A DNA stretch of 64,000 nt from Ciborinia camelliae (lineage: Eukaryota; Ascomycota; Leotiomycetes; Helotiales; Sclerotiniaceae). The notes below the pieces were generated by a model. That model searched no databases. It saw only the letters and a list, made by a program, of their open reading frames with translations, and was not told where the DNA came from. The stretch covers positions 1,332,427 to 1,396,426 of the forward strand of contig JANPYM010000010.1 of the NCBI GenBank assembly GCA_025890175.1, given 5' to 3'. A program made the position numbers and the translations under genes. Positions 47,924 through 59,617 of the stretch are shown here, one piece after another (the first letter of the stretch is position 1; each line of letters begins with the position of its first letter).

Positions 47924-50009
47924 ATGGTTTCCATCCGCGCCTTAAGCCTGTTGGTTTTGGGTTCTTCCTCAGTGTTCGCTTTGTGAGTACTCAAACATAA
48001 CAGATTGGTGATACTTCTTACTAACTTTCTCGAGAAACCCCAAACAGGCTCATTACTGGTCTCGAAACGATGCTCGCCCCAAGATTGCACGAGATACACC
48101 AAGCGAAGTTGACTACATTGTTGTTGGTAGTGGTCCAGGTGGAGGGCCTCTCGCATCTCGTTTGGCTCTTGCCGGATACGAAGTTTTATTGATTGATGCC
48201 GGAGACGACCAAGGAGAAGATTTAATTGCTGAACTTCCTATCCTGCAATTTGCTTCGACCGAAATTGAGGCGCAACGATGGAACTTCTTCGTACACCACT
48301 ACTCTGATCTCGAACGCCAAAAGAAAGATACGAAAATGACTTACAAAACCACCGATGGAGATTTTTATGTCGGATTAGATCCTCCGGCTGATGCCGAGCC
48401 ACTTGGTATCTGGTATCCTCGAGCTGGAACTCTTGGTGGTTGCTCAAACCACAACGCATTGATCTCGATCTATCCACATGAGAGTGATTGGCAATATATT
48501 GCAGACCTTACTGGTGATAACTCTTGGTCTCCTGACAATATGCGAACATATTTCGAGAAGATGGAGAAGTGCGACTACTTACCAGAAGATACTCCAGGGC
48601 ATGGTTTTGATGGCTGGTTCCACATCTCTGCGACCAACCAGACAATGCTTGTGCAAGACCAAAAGATTAACTCAGTTGTGCTCTCTGCTGCTGCGGCTTT
48701 CGCAGACGATGTGCCTGATTCGGTTCTCGCTACTGCCGAAGGCTTCAATCAAGTCGTCACTCTCGATACAAACAACCCTTCACCTCTGCGCGATAACACC
48801 ACTGGGCTATATCAAATTCCAATTGCTGTTGATGGGAGAACAAGAAACGGTGCTAGAAATTTCATTATCGACACAGCGAATGCAGTCAATTCCAACGGAA
48901 CAAAGAAGTACAGCTTGACTCTCAAACTCAACACATTCGTTACAAAGATACGATTCTCAAACGATACGACACCTAGAGCTCTTGGCGTCGACTTTTTGGA
49001 GGGCAAGAGCTTGTATAGAGCCGACCCGCGATCCGTAAACGCCAGTGCAGGAGTTCCTGGCAGTGTTAACGCTAGAAAAGAGGTCATTATTTCAGGTGGA
49101 ACATACAACAGTCCTCAAATTCTGAAACTCAGTGGAGTTGGACCAAAAGCTGAACTTGAATCATTCGGTATTCCCGTCGTTGTTGATCTCCCAGGTGTCG
49201 GCACCAACATGCAAGATCGCTACGAAACCACTGTCATCAATGAATCCGACGTTGATTTCTCTATTGCTAACGGATGTACTTTCCTAACTACCTCCGACGA
49301 TCCATGTCTAAACCAATGGGAAAATGATACCGCAGACGCGGGACTCTACGCCACCCCCGGTCTCCCCCTCGCCATGATAATGCGATCCAGCACCGCAGAA
49401 CGAGATCCCGATCTTCTCATCTCCGGCGCCCCAGCTAATTTCCACGGTTATTATCCGGGGTATTCCGGCCCAGCTCTCGGTGATGCTCTACACTGGTCTT
49501 GGATTACTCTCAAGGCTCACGCTCGCAATACCGCTGGTACAGTCACACTTAAATCCAGTGATCCTCTCGATATGCCCCTAATCCAAATGCACTCCTTCGA
49601 CGAAGGAACCAGCACCGATGATGCCTGGGAAAAGGATCTTCAAGCAATGTACGAAGGCATGACCCTCTCCCGTAAGGTCATGAATAGCGTTGTCCCCCTC
49701 GATGGCTCATTTAACGAGACATGGCCTGGACCAGAAGTTTCTACGGAAGAGGAACTCAAGCAATTCATCCTAGATGAAGCATGGGGTCATCATATTTCCT
49801 GCACCAACCCTATTGGTGCCGATGATGATGAGATGGCAGTCTTGGATAGCAGCTTCAGGGTTAGGGGAACAAGCGGATTGAGAGTTGTGGATGCCAGTAT
49901 TTTCCCGAAGATTCCAGGGTTCTATATTGCGGTGCCGATTTATATGATTAGTGAGAAAGCGGCGGCGGTCATTATCGAGCAGGATGCTTCTGGAACAAGT
50001 TATAGATAG
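47924..50009 (+). CDS. Secreted GMC-family FAD oxidoreductase (677 aa)
   Basis: Two exons, 47924-47982 and 48035-50009, flank a 52-nt intron (GTGAGT..., branch ACTAAC, acceptor CTCGAG); this acceptor is the one that keeps frame. The signal peptide is MVSIRALSLLVLGSSSVFAL. The FAD-binding Rossmann motif is YIVVGSGPGGGPLASRLA (Gly51, Gly53), followed by VLLIDAGDD and the GMC signatures PRAGTLGGCSNHNALISIYP and KEVIISGGTYNSPQILKLSG. The catalytic histidine is His606 in AWGHHISCT. The usual second His/Asn aligns with Tyr650 in IPGFYIAVPIY. Many N-glycosylation sequons fit secretion. GMC enzymes oxidise sugars, alcohols or cellobiose and feed H2O2 or electrons to lignocellulose attack; the substrate here is not evident. 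Confidence 0.9.
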
Positions 50010-51533
50010 GTGGTTTTATGGGGCCTGGTTGATTGATTTGATTGGCTTTGTTCTATTTCTCAACCATGGTTTTCCAGGTACTTGGAGTGGTTTAGAATCT
50101 AGATGTAGAAGGTGTTATTTTGTTTGTGGTTTTCATTGTCACGGGTCGGTCTTCGCTCGTTTAAAGTGTAGATAGCTTCTTCTTCTTCTATAGGGTGTTT
50201 AGACTTGGTTTGGTGGATTGCTAGATAGTTACTTGTACTTGAATTTCATTTATTGGATTCGCTCCATTGTCTCCATTGCCGGAAAATCGAGGAGCTTCTC
50301 TACAACATTCCATTCCTAAATCCAACCTTGAAACAAAATCATGCAAAAAGTGATATAAAATGAAGTTTACAAAGTTTGCATTGATCTCTAATCAAATTAT
50401 ATTTTCAATTTTATGATTCCTCTATCATGCGTGGGATGGTTCTTGCATAGTACGTGAGTGTATCAAATGAAATTTAGATTGTTAGAAAAGCCGTTTTATG
50501 CTCTTCAGATTAAAATACAAGCTGCCAAGTCGAGTATCAGGCGATGAATCCCACATGATGAAGCGAATAGACTTTTTGCTCATAAGGTAAAATTTAGCAT
50601 TCGCCACAGGACAGGGGTTGTTTTCAGGGGAATCCCATTCGGGACTCTCGTGTAACATGTTACAGGCTAGTGTGACGCTAGAGTTGAATTGGGCAAGTGT
50701 CTTATTCAAGCTTACCTAAGATACCCGTGGACCTTTCCTTTTCCTTCCATGATTCCATAACCCGTGAACTACCGAGGTATATTTAATACATATACTGGGG
50801 TATCATGTGTGGTCCACGAGTTGCAATTTATCAACTTCAACTTTAATGACTTGTCGAAAATTCTAATCATTCATCTCTAATTGCGGTCCAAGATCACCAG
50901 TACAATACTGCTCTGCTGCCAATTCCCGATCATTTCGATACCAAAATCAGTTGTTGTTTCTTGAGGCTATCTCGAAGGCTAGGCCCTCGTGTCTGAGAAT
51001 TCGAAAAGAATTGGCAAGCCCTTATCAAGGGGTTGAAAAGTTAAATGGAATGATTTCTGATTCTCTGAGTTCTAAAAGTGTATATCAGTTCAGGGAAAGC
51101 TTATCATCTGCCTGTTCACCAGGATTGTCTATCGTGACTCGTATTATTCCTGCCATGGGAAATATACTTTTCTTTTACGGGTAATTAGTAATTACTTTGT
51201 CCTGAACAACCTTGCCGTTACTATCTCGATTCTCGATTCTCGATCCTCGAGTTTTGGAGTCTTGAAATCCCGAGCGCAGGAGATTTGAGAAGTTCTCTAA
51301 ACTACTGCTTGTCTCATGTTCATCCAGATTCCACATCGCAAAAGTCCCGTAAACTGTAATAGATCCAAAGCATTGGGACGATTGCCCTTTCCATTCTTAT
51401 GTTATTTTCCCTTCACATGTTCATTCATCTTGGCCTGTCCCCTTTGTGATCTTCAACATCCCGTCTCTTCTTCTGTTTGTTTTTGCCACTTTGGGGACTT
51501 CTGTGGGTGGCTTCATGGTTTCTGATGACTGTA

Positions 51534-51830
51534 CAGCATCTCTCTATAAGGACCTTCCATTTAAGGATGATATTCTTGGTCGCATTGAAATTTTGGTGGG
51601 GAAATGACTATACAGGTACTTAAAACCTTTCTATATAAGATACCCTTAGTATTTTGAGCCTCAAATTCCCTACATATCCTTAAGCCAATCATATTGTCCC
51701 GTGCCTGGCTGCAAGTGAGTGAGTGATGTTTGAGATTTCAGCCGAAGTGGACAGTATCATGTCCCTTCGCAATTATTCATGGCCTCAATACAAGGATACC
51801 TTTAAATATCTTTATAGAGAGGTTTCGCTG
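51534..51830. mobile_element. MITE, same family, copy 2 (297 bp)
   Basis: It starts CAGCATCTCTCTATAAGGA and ends in the complement of CAGCGAAACCTCTCTATAAA, flanked by TA at 51532-51533 and 51831-51832. The ends match copy 1 with several substitutions. No coding capacity. Confidence 0.75.
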
Positions 51831-52109
51831 TACTAGTCGTACCGCCTGTAAGATCAAATGGAGTGGGTTCTGATATACACAAAGATTGCCTTGCCTGGAT
51901 AGTCTCTGTCCAGATCTGCGGGCAACATGCTTGAGTAAGACAAGCATGTTGATCAAGTTGAGTAAGATACAAATTTGACGATCAGTGACCATAACGTGGC
52001 AAGTATTATTGTTGTTCAGATGGGCCCGATGAGATGAGGTATCAAATACCCAATTGTTAAATCCACTGTGCTATAGCGTATAGTTATCGAAATCTGCTCA
52101 ATATTTATA

Positions 52110-52444
52110 CAGCAAAACCCTCTATAACGATTCCCTTTGTAAAGATAATCCATTGTAAGGATATATTTTTTTGGTCCTATGAAATTTTACGTATAAAAAA
52201 GCTTATATTCTTATATCCCTTTTACAAGGACTATCCTTACCATTTTGAATCTCAAAATGTTTTATGTCTTAATATAAGTTATATCTCAGTATCAAACCAT
52301 ATATAAATAATATCCGAGAGTTTGATTAAAATGGAAAACATTATGCGTTGTTGGGATTAATCGAAATCTTAATATAAGAGTACTACTATATATCTTTATT
52401 TTAAGCGCTAAAAAAAGTCATTATACTGTATAGGGGTGTCGCTG
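52110..52444. mobile_element. MITE, same family, copy 3 (335 bp)
   Basis: It starts CAGCAAAACCCTCTATAAC and ends in the complement of CAGCGACACCCCTATACAG, flanked by TA at 52108-52109 and 52445-52446. The body is AT-rich with motifs shared with copy 1 (TATAAGGATA-like, TTTTGAATCTCAAAAT). It lies only 230 bp before the repeat-protein start. Confidence 0.75.
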
Positions 52445-52519
52445 TACTCTCCCCCACTTACAAGCATCAATGACATCGCTACCATGTCGTAATGAAATTG
52501 TGGGGTGTAGAAAGATTCT

Positions 52520-52527
52520 TATATATA
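52520..52527 (+). promoter_or_regulatory. TATA-like box of the repeat-protein gene
   Basis: TATATATA is followed by a C/T-rich leader and the ATG about 150 bp later. The distance is plausible for a fungal promoter with a long 5' UTR. Confidence 0.4.
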
Positions 52528-52676
52528 CCTCGCTGTCTACGTCCATCTCTTTCACATTTTCGCTCACACATCAAACGTCGACCTTTTCGTGAAGACCCCA
52601 CGCTCTTTACGAAGCAAAGTCCATACTGATTTTCTATTCAATCATCCAATCTTTAAGTCTTTCGACAAACTTAGAA

Positions 52677-53618
52677 ATGCAATACAAAGCAAGCCTCATC
52701 GCCGTTCTCGGCCTCAGCGTAAGCTCCCTTGCTGCCCCCACAAAAACTGTGGGAGAATTCGCAAGGGATATTATTGAAGACCGGGCCGCCGCACCCGAGC
52801 CATCTATCTGGAACATACGCTACGGCAGCCCTCCAAACCGAAGAGATGTTGAAGACCGAGATATTGAAGACCGAGCTCCCGAACCGGTGGAAACTATCAT
52901 ATCCCAATTCTTCAACGGCCCTCCTCCAACCCGAAGAGATCTTGAAGACCGTGATATTGAAGACCGAGCTCCCGAACCGGTGGAAACTATCATATCCCAA
53001 TTCTTCAACGGCCCTCCTCCAACCCGAAGAGATCTTGAAGACCGTGATATTGAAGACCGAGCTCCCGAACCGGTGGAAACTATCATATCCCAATTCTTCA
53101 ACGGCCCTCCTCCAACCCGAAGAGATCTTGAAGACCGTGATATTGAAGACCGAGCTCCCGAACCGGTGGAAACTATCATATCCCAATTCTTCAACGGCCC
53201 TCCTCCAACCCGAAGAGATCTTGAAGACCGTGATATTGAAGACCGAGCTCCCGAACCGGTGGAAACTGTCATATCTCAATTCTTCAACGGCCCTCCTCCA
53301 ACCCGAAGATATGTTGAAGACCGTGATATTGAAGACCGAGCCGCCACACCCGTGCCAACTTTCATACCCCCACACTTCGTCGCTCATCCAGATCGAAGAG
53401 ATGTTGAAGAACGAGATGTCGAAGAACGAGTCGCCGCACCCGAGCCATCTTTCGTGAACGTACACTACGGCGGCTCTCCTCCAAACCGAAGAGATGTTGA
53501 AGATCGAGATGTTGAAGAACGAGCTGCCACACCCGTGCCAACTTTCATACCCCCACACTTCGTCGCTCATCCAGATCGAAGAGATGAAGAATTCTCAGAT
53601 CTATTCGACGTTGTCTAA
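52677..53618 (+). CDS. Secreted dibasic-bounded repeat precursor (KEP/RiPP-like), 313 aa
   Basis: An intronless frame from the ATG at 52677. Residues 1-20 (MQYKASLIAVLGLSVSSLAA) are a signal peptide. Behind it come nine units, each ending in Arg-Arg: residues 31-56, five nearly identical 31-residue units (57-87, 88-118, 119-149, 150-180, 181-211), then 212-241, 242-272 and 273-302, and an acidic tail. Each unit is an acidic spacer of the form D[VL]EDRDIEDR plus a Pro-rich peptide. There are three peptide types: APEPVETIISQFFNGPPPTRR-like (x5), AATPVPTFIPPHFVAHPD (x2) and APEPS[IF][WV]N[IV][RH]YG-like (x2). Signal peptide plus multiple Kex2 (RR) sites plus repeated peptides is the plan of Kex2-processed repeat proteins and of dikaritin (ustiloxin-type) precursors. 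No UstY-type oxidase or other tailoring enzyme is seen in the window. The product is unknown. Confidence 0.8.
   Translation: MQYKASLIAVLGLSVSSLAAPTKTVGEFARDIIEDRAAAPEPSIWNIRYGSPPNRRDVEDRDIEDRAPEPVETIISQFFNGPPPTRRDLEDRDIEDRAPEPVETIISQFFNGPPPTRRDLEDRDIEDRAPEPVETIISQFFNGPPPTRRDLEDRDIEDRAPEPVETIISQFFNGPPPTRRDLEDRDIEDRAPEPVETVISQFFNGPPPTRRYVEDRDIEDRAATPVPTFIPPHFVAHPDRRDVEERDVEERVAAPEPSFVNVHYGGSPPNRRDVEDRDVEERAATPVPTFIPPHFVAHPDRRDEEFSDLFDVV
52845..53309 (+). repeat. Five tandem 93-bp coding repeats
   Basis: Units start at 52845, 52938, 53031, 53124 and 53217. Units 2-4 are identical base for base; unit 1 differs near its start and unit 5 by two substitutions (ACTATC/ACTGTC and ATCCCA/ATCTCA). This shows very recent expansion or continuous homogenisation. 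Confidence 0.95.
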
Positions 53619-56600
53619 TGGACTTTTGGGCCAGAAGGGAATGAAGGAGATTGAATTGTAAATGAGAATTGCGAACGAGGGGGACTAGAAGAACTGCAGG
53701 GAATCGAAGTTGCAGATGGGATGGATTAAATTGGACTGAAGAAATTTACATGTGATCAGTTTATGAGATTATTCAACGTTATATATATCATTTGCTTCTT
53801 TACTGTTTTGATCTTGATACTTTTGGGGTTCGAATAATTAGCCTGTGATACATAAAAGTATGATGATTAGATTTTCTACAAATTTTGCAATCACTTCATG
53901 ATTTAGTCGGTATATTATTACTAATTACATCTTCAATCAATGTGCCAATGTGCCGCCATGTAATCGCTCATAAAATTCAAATGACTGTTCACGATTATTT
54001 CTAGAGCACTCAGTCTAGAGCGTAGAATAACTGGGAATATTGCACGTAGAAAGATGCGCCGTGGATTGAATGACATACCTATTCGCTAGGTTATCCATCC
54101 GAACTTACATCACAATCATGATCTTTGCTGACGCTACGTCGTGATGAAGATAGTTCTAGAAGACTTCAGGGTGGGGTAGAGGGTAACCCTAAACCCCCTT
54201 CCCCTCTACAAAGCAAGACAACCTAACCACCGCCCCGAGTATTCAGACTATCCGAAATGAACACTGCGGATAATATATATTTGGTAATATGTAACGTAAA
54301 TGATGGTAAACGTAAGTGGGTAGGGTTCTCAAGACGGTGATATTTTATCCTTCACTTGATATTTCACTCGAATTATATGATATGGGAAAAGCGGGGGAAG
54401 AAAGATTACAGTAGACATTTTTATTACATCATGATTTTGATTTTTCTAGTATAGTTAAGAACAACTTTAACTTTAAGTGACTTTAAGCAATTATGTTAAA
54501 CAATCATATAATAAATATCCACGGGTACCCCGAATATCCATAGATTTTAGAGTAACCACCCTAGAAATCCCACAGCCTGAGGTCAAGGTAAACCACCCGT
54601 GGAGGTCAAATACCACAGGTGAGGTAGGGGTGCACAAGCCTGATATTAGAATTTGAGAAATGCATATGGTATGATTGAAGATATTCCGATAGTTCTGGAT
54701 GCTGATACGTGGGTAGTGACTGAAGATGGTTCAGTGGTAGAATTTGATAGATGACTTTGATCCCCAAAACTTTCTTCTATAAACTCCATTATTCTACCAA
54801 TTCGGTATCTACAGCCCTTTTTCCTAACACCTACGTACTTTTGTCTCGTCGGCGAATACCTTTATTCCACCAACGTGTGCAAGGCCCGTTGTTGTCTGCT
54901 TCGATTGTCCCTACCTTTGTTTGAATCATCTAGAGGTTTGATATGTTATGCTAGCCCCCTTTTGGGGTATCATCAGAGCCTAGTCGTGCGTACCTTCTAA
55001 AACTCTTCACAAGGCAGATTTATATTGATTTATTGATATCTCAGTAATTTAGTCTAATGTTGTCTTTTGAACTTTTCTATAGGTTTATCTAACCTCCTGT
55101 ATATGCCAACCTATTTGTAGGCTTGTGCACTCGCGTTTATTTCTCCCTCTCCTCCTCTACTAGGGCTGAGTATCCGAATTATTGATACTGCCCACCGTTC
55201 CAATTTACATTGTTTTGCTGAATCTTTGTCTTCAAGGGGCCTTCCATTCTGTAGCTGGATCCACCCTACCAGTCTTCGGTGCTGCTTCGACTCAATGCCA
55301 GACAAACGGAACTTTCAATCTCACTGATCCTCTGAGGATTTTTTTCTAGGAGCGTCTGAATACATCTAAGGTAGATTTTTGCTCTTGAAAGTACCAAAAA
55401 GCCGTGCCGTAGAGCATTAAATCGAAGAGAGTAACATCTCGTGGAACAAATTTATAAGCCTCGCAACATTGAGTTTCGCTGGTGATGATTAATGGGCATT
55501 GCAAATCAAATGCAACTTGACGGGATGGTGGAGCAGCTTTCTGAATCTGCAAGTTTCATGTAATTCGAATGTTGCATGGTGAAGGGGTTTATTATATTCA
55601 CCCAAGCCTGATTCACGATGCCACTAATGGGCCTTTCGCTAAAGACCTTCAAACTTAGGGGCCCTGCATGGGTCGTAGTCTAAGTATTGCCGAGAAGGCA
55701 GGACCGGATGACCAGTTCATATGAATTTGGGAGTGGATTTATCTATGGCAATATGAAAAGCAGGTCTGTTGCAATGACTTTGGCGACCGCTAGAAGATAC
55801 CATGAACGCCTTCATACTGCACGTATGTAAATAAAAAGGGTGAAGTCTAGCATTTGCACTCAAGGAGGGGTAACTTCGTAGTGATCTTGACTTGCACTTC
55901 CTCCCAGAACTCAGTTACACACACTAATTGGAAGCGATACTTATGGCCCAGCGGGCCTAGCAATTTAGGATTATTAAAACGAACGGTAAGCAGAACTGCA
56001 GTTACATATTTCCATTGTCTCATGGGACTCGGGTAATGGAGGAAAACCACGGTACGAATACGATCGATGGAAGTTGCGAATGTAGGATGCTGAAAATCAC
56101 ATCATTATTTATTTAACCTAAGATGATAAAATAAAGGCATTGGAAGAAAAAAAGGACAGCGAGTGATATGATAGTGTATCGCCAAACTTTACTGGAATGA
56201 CGATGCCTGATTAGGGTAGTATGATCAGATCCAGGTTTTCTTGGGGATACTACCAAGGAAACATCTCAGGACGAGAAAGCCGTTAACTTTCAAATCATTA
56301 GGATTTAAGACCCCATAGACTTATCCTCTTTGATTAAGATCTTTGAAATAAAAAGAGTTACATATATATACTAATACATATACATATACTTCGCACACGA
56401 ACCCAAAACGAGAAATATGTTGATAGTGAGTGATATTTGAGAAAGGAGGTACACCATTGATGGCGAGAATCGGTTCATCGAGCTTCATTCCAATGACATT
56501 AAGCCAATAAAACCTCTTGTGTCGACTGAGTGATAATCAACAAATGAATTGGCGACGCGACATAAGCTTTGATACGATTTCCTCTTTTTTTCCAAGTTCC

Positions 56601-57092
56601 AATGTTGTGCGAACAGAGCGATAAGATTTCGAAAAAAAAAGAGATTTGGCGCAAGCTGCAATGTGTTGGTAGAGATCAAATTCCATACCTGTATTCTCTG
56701 AATCAGAGAATACAATTTGGCTTACCCTGAGACCAGCTCCCGGTGAGCCCGAATTCTTTTCCACCTGACTGGGAGCTCACCGGGAGATATAACTCGGAAG
56801 GCAGCTCACCGGGAGCATGTCAAGTTAGTTGTCTGGTGGGGGTGGCGCAATGCTTGAACTAAGTAACTATGGCTGAGGCGCCATCACGTGTCGTAGATTT
56901 CGTTGGCCTACAAATGACATGATAGCAAAATCGCGACGCGAAAAAGTCGAACTACAATTATCAGGTAGTGGCAGCAAAGCTTTGAGAGTCTCTTCATACC
57001 CCAGCAACGCTCCCTTACATACCCGGCAGTGCGATTATTCGGTGATTACGGCGTCTTTCTAATTTGTATCATAAAGAGAATCTATTGCAAAA
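53619..57092. other. 3.5-kb gene-poor region
   Basis: Short frames only. 54180-55560 includes broken protein-like stretches on both strands without a recognisable family. The final 200 bp hold the CCT7 promoter. Two nearby copies of GAGCTCACCGGGAG-like sequence (about 56766-56817) form a short direct repeat. Confidence 0.4.
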
Positions 57093-58936
57093 ATGTCTTT
57101 CGGTGGCCAGACTCCAACGATTATTGTGCTGAAAGAGGGTCAGTATTTCAGATATTGATTTTACCACATAGAATACTGATATAAGTGTGTTGTATAGGCA
57201 CGGATTCTTCGCAGGGAAAGGGGCAGATTATTAGCAATATTAATGCTTGTTTAGCTGTCCAAAACACAATAAGAAGTACTTTGGGGCCATATGGTGGAGA
57301 TTTATTACTTGTCGATGAAAATGGACGACAAACTATCACTAATGATGGTGCTACTGTTATGAAGGCAAGCCTCCCCTTCTGGGCAATCTTTGTATATTGG
57401 ATGTTCCAGAAACTGACTGTGTGTAGCTTCTTGACGTTGTTCACCCCGCAGCACGAATCCTCACAGATATCTCTCGATCACAAGATGCAGAAGTAGGAGA
57501 TGGAACAACATCTGTTGTCGTTTTAGCGGGTGAAATTTTGAAGGAGATCAAAGATCATGTGGAGCAAGGAGTCAGCTCGCAGACAATTATTAAGGGGTTG
57601 AGAAGAGCTTCTTCGATGGCGGTCAACAAAATCAAGGAAATCGCTGTCAATACAAGTGAGGGTAATCAGAGGGAAACTCTTATAAAATTGGCCGGAACTG
57701 CTATGAGCAGTAAGCTAATTAAGAGAAATACCGGATTCTTCACAAAGAGTATGGCTCCAAGATCTTGTAGTAGTGGGACAGAGCTAACAATATACAGTGG
57801 TCGTTGATGCAGTTTTAACTTTAGATCAAGATGACTTGAACGAGAAACACATTGGCATGAAGAAAATCCCTGGTGGATCCCTTACCGACTCGCTGTTTGT
57901 TAATGGTGTTGCGTTCAAAAAGACCTTCTCCTACGCCGGATTTGAACAGCAACCAAAATCTTTCAAGAACCCTAAAATCGTGTGCTTAAATGTCGAACTC
58001 GAGCTCAAGTCCGAGAAAGACAACGCAGAAGTTCGTGTCGAGCAAGTTTCGGAATATCAAGCTATTGTCGACGCTGAATGGCAAATTATTTACAACAAGA
58101 TGGAAGCTCTATACAATACTGGCGCAAAGATTGTACTTTCTAAGCTACCAATTGGTGATCTTGCTACACAATATTTTGCGGATAGAGATATTTTCTGTGC
58201 CGGCCGTGTAGCATCGGACGACCTTGAACGCATTATCCAAGCTACAGGAGGATCCATCCAATCTACTTGTTCTGATATCCACCCTGAGCACCTCGGAACT
58301 TGCGGTTCTTTCGAGGAGCGTCAAATTGGTGGTGAACGTTTCAACTTCTTCGAAGACTGTCCAGAAGCCAAGACTTGCACATTAGTTCTCCGTGGAGGTG
58401 CCGAGCAATTCATCGCCGAAGTAGAACGTTCCCTCCACGATGCCATCATGATCGTTAAGCGCGCTATCAAGAATACCACAATTGTTGCTGGAGGTGGAGC
58501 TTGCGAAATGGAAGTATCAGCCTATCTCCACCACTATGCCGATAACAATATCCGAAACAAACAACAAGCCATCATTAAATCCTTCGCCAAGGCACTCGAG
58601 GTAATTCCCCGTCAACTTTGCGATAACGCCGGTTTCGATGCTACAGATATCCTCAACAAGCTCCGCGTGGAACACAGAAAAGGAAACGTATGGGCGGGAG
58701 TTGATTTTGTGGGTGAAGGCATCAGGGATAATATGGAAGCATTCGTTTGGGAACCTGCGTTGGTAAAGGTTAATGCCATACAAGCAGCAACCGAAGCCAG
58801 TTGTTTGATTTTGAGCGTGGACGAGACCATTAGAAATCAAGAGAGCGCGCAGCCACAAGCTCCACAAAGAGGCTTACCTCCTGGAGCCGCCCAGAGAGCA
58901 TTGAGGGGTAGAGGAAGAGGTATGCCAAGAAGGTAA
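57093..58936 (+). CDS. CCT7: T-complex protein 1 subunit eta (CCT7), 557 aa
   Basis: CCT7 is one of eight subunits of the cytosolic chaperonin TRiC/CCT that folds actin and tubulin with ATP. Four exons fit: 57093-57138, 57198-57364, 57427-57748 and 57798-58936. The second intron (57365-57426) has a GC donor (AAG|GCAAGC) with a normal branch CTGAC and acceptor GTAG; the others are GT-AG. Family motifs: [42 protein letters not shown], the ATPase motif [13 protein letters not shown], and the eta-specific [20 protein letters not shown] with [10 protein letters not shown]. Further downstream are [20 protein letters not shown] and [15 protein letters not shown]. The C-terminus ends in a Gly/Arg/Pro tail. 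Length is normal. Confidence 0.96.
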
Positions 58937-59617
58937 ATTATAAAGGGTAGAGAGTGATCATGATTCATGAATGATGCAGGGGAGAATGGAAGATGTGCAT
59001 GATGGGCGCGGACAACATTTGATGTGTAGATGATTATTCTATGATATGATATAGAAGTGCTAGATGTATGATGAGTACATACTTGCGCTTTAAAATTCAA
59101 AAGTCCACCCCTCGCTTATGTCTAGATTTATGTTTTACGGTGAAATTTTCTTGTCCGTCGTTGGCCGGCAGTCTTGGAGGCGACTTGGTAAACATTGAAG
59201 ATATTTTGTTCCTGGTCATACGCATCTGCATCGTGAATTGTGTCAGATTGAAGAGTCAGCCGTGCCTACTAATCAGACAGCAAAGCGGTATTCTGGCCGT
59301 CGACATGGGGTATAATACCCCCCCTTTCTAGATGGCCACTGCATCAGTTGTGATGGATGTGGCCACCAAATGCCACCCGTCAATTCTTGGCAAATGTTAT
59401 GGTCTCGAACTTCGCCGGCAGATTTCTATAGTCTTCATCTTCGGACTTCTTCTACTTCCACCAGATTAGATATTTTATCCAAGATTCCGGAAAAAAATCA
59501 ACATCCTCAATATAGTAGATGAATTTCCTTTGGGATGCTCTACTATACTGGGCGAGGAAATTTCTGCTGACGTGAAACCCTCGATATTGAGATTGCCACA
59601 TCCTACCCTCCTAGTTA
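58937..59617. other. Convergent 3' intergenic region
   Basis: 680 bp between convergent genes with no supported feature beyond 3' UTRs. Confidence 0.45.

Larger units (their letters stand above)
50010..52676. other. Intergenic region with two MITE copies
   Basis: 2.7 kb without a supported gene. 50010-51530 holds only short frames. Two TA-flanked inverted-repeat elements occupy 51534-51830 and 52110-52444. The last 230 bp are the promoter and pyrimidine-rich leader of the repeat protein gene. Confidence 0.5.

Noticed and set aside
52845..53309. Possible CRISPR-like array
   Set aside because: The 93-bp repeats are contiguous, coding and without unique spacers.
52671..53570. Long open frame on the minus strand opposite the repeat gene (299 codons)
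   Set aside because: It is open only because the tandem repeat lacks stops in that frame; the + strand has the signal peptide, ATG, TATA-like box and stop.
52677..53618. Alpha-pheromone precursor
   Set aside because: The architecture is similar, but no short Trp/Cys-containing pheromone core repeats; the units are longer and Pro/Phe-rich.
55346..55552. Minus-strand frame with a protein-like stretch (VPRDVTLFDLMLYG)
   Set aside because: Too short, no start context and no neighbouring exons that extend it convincingly.
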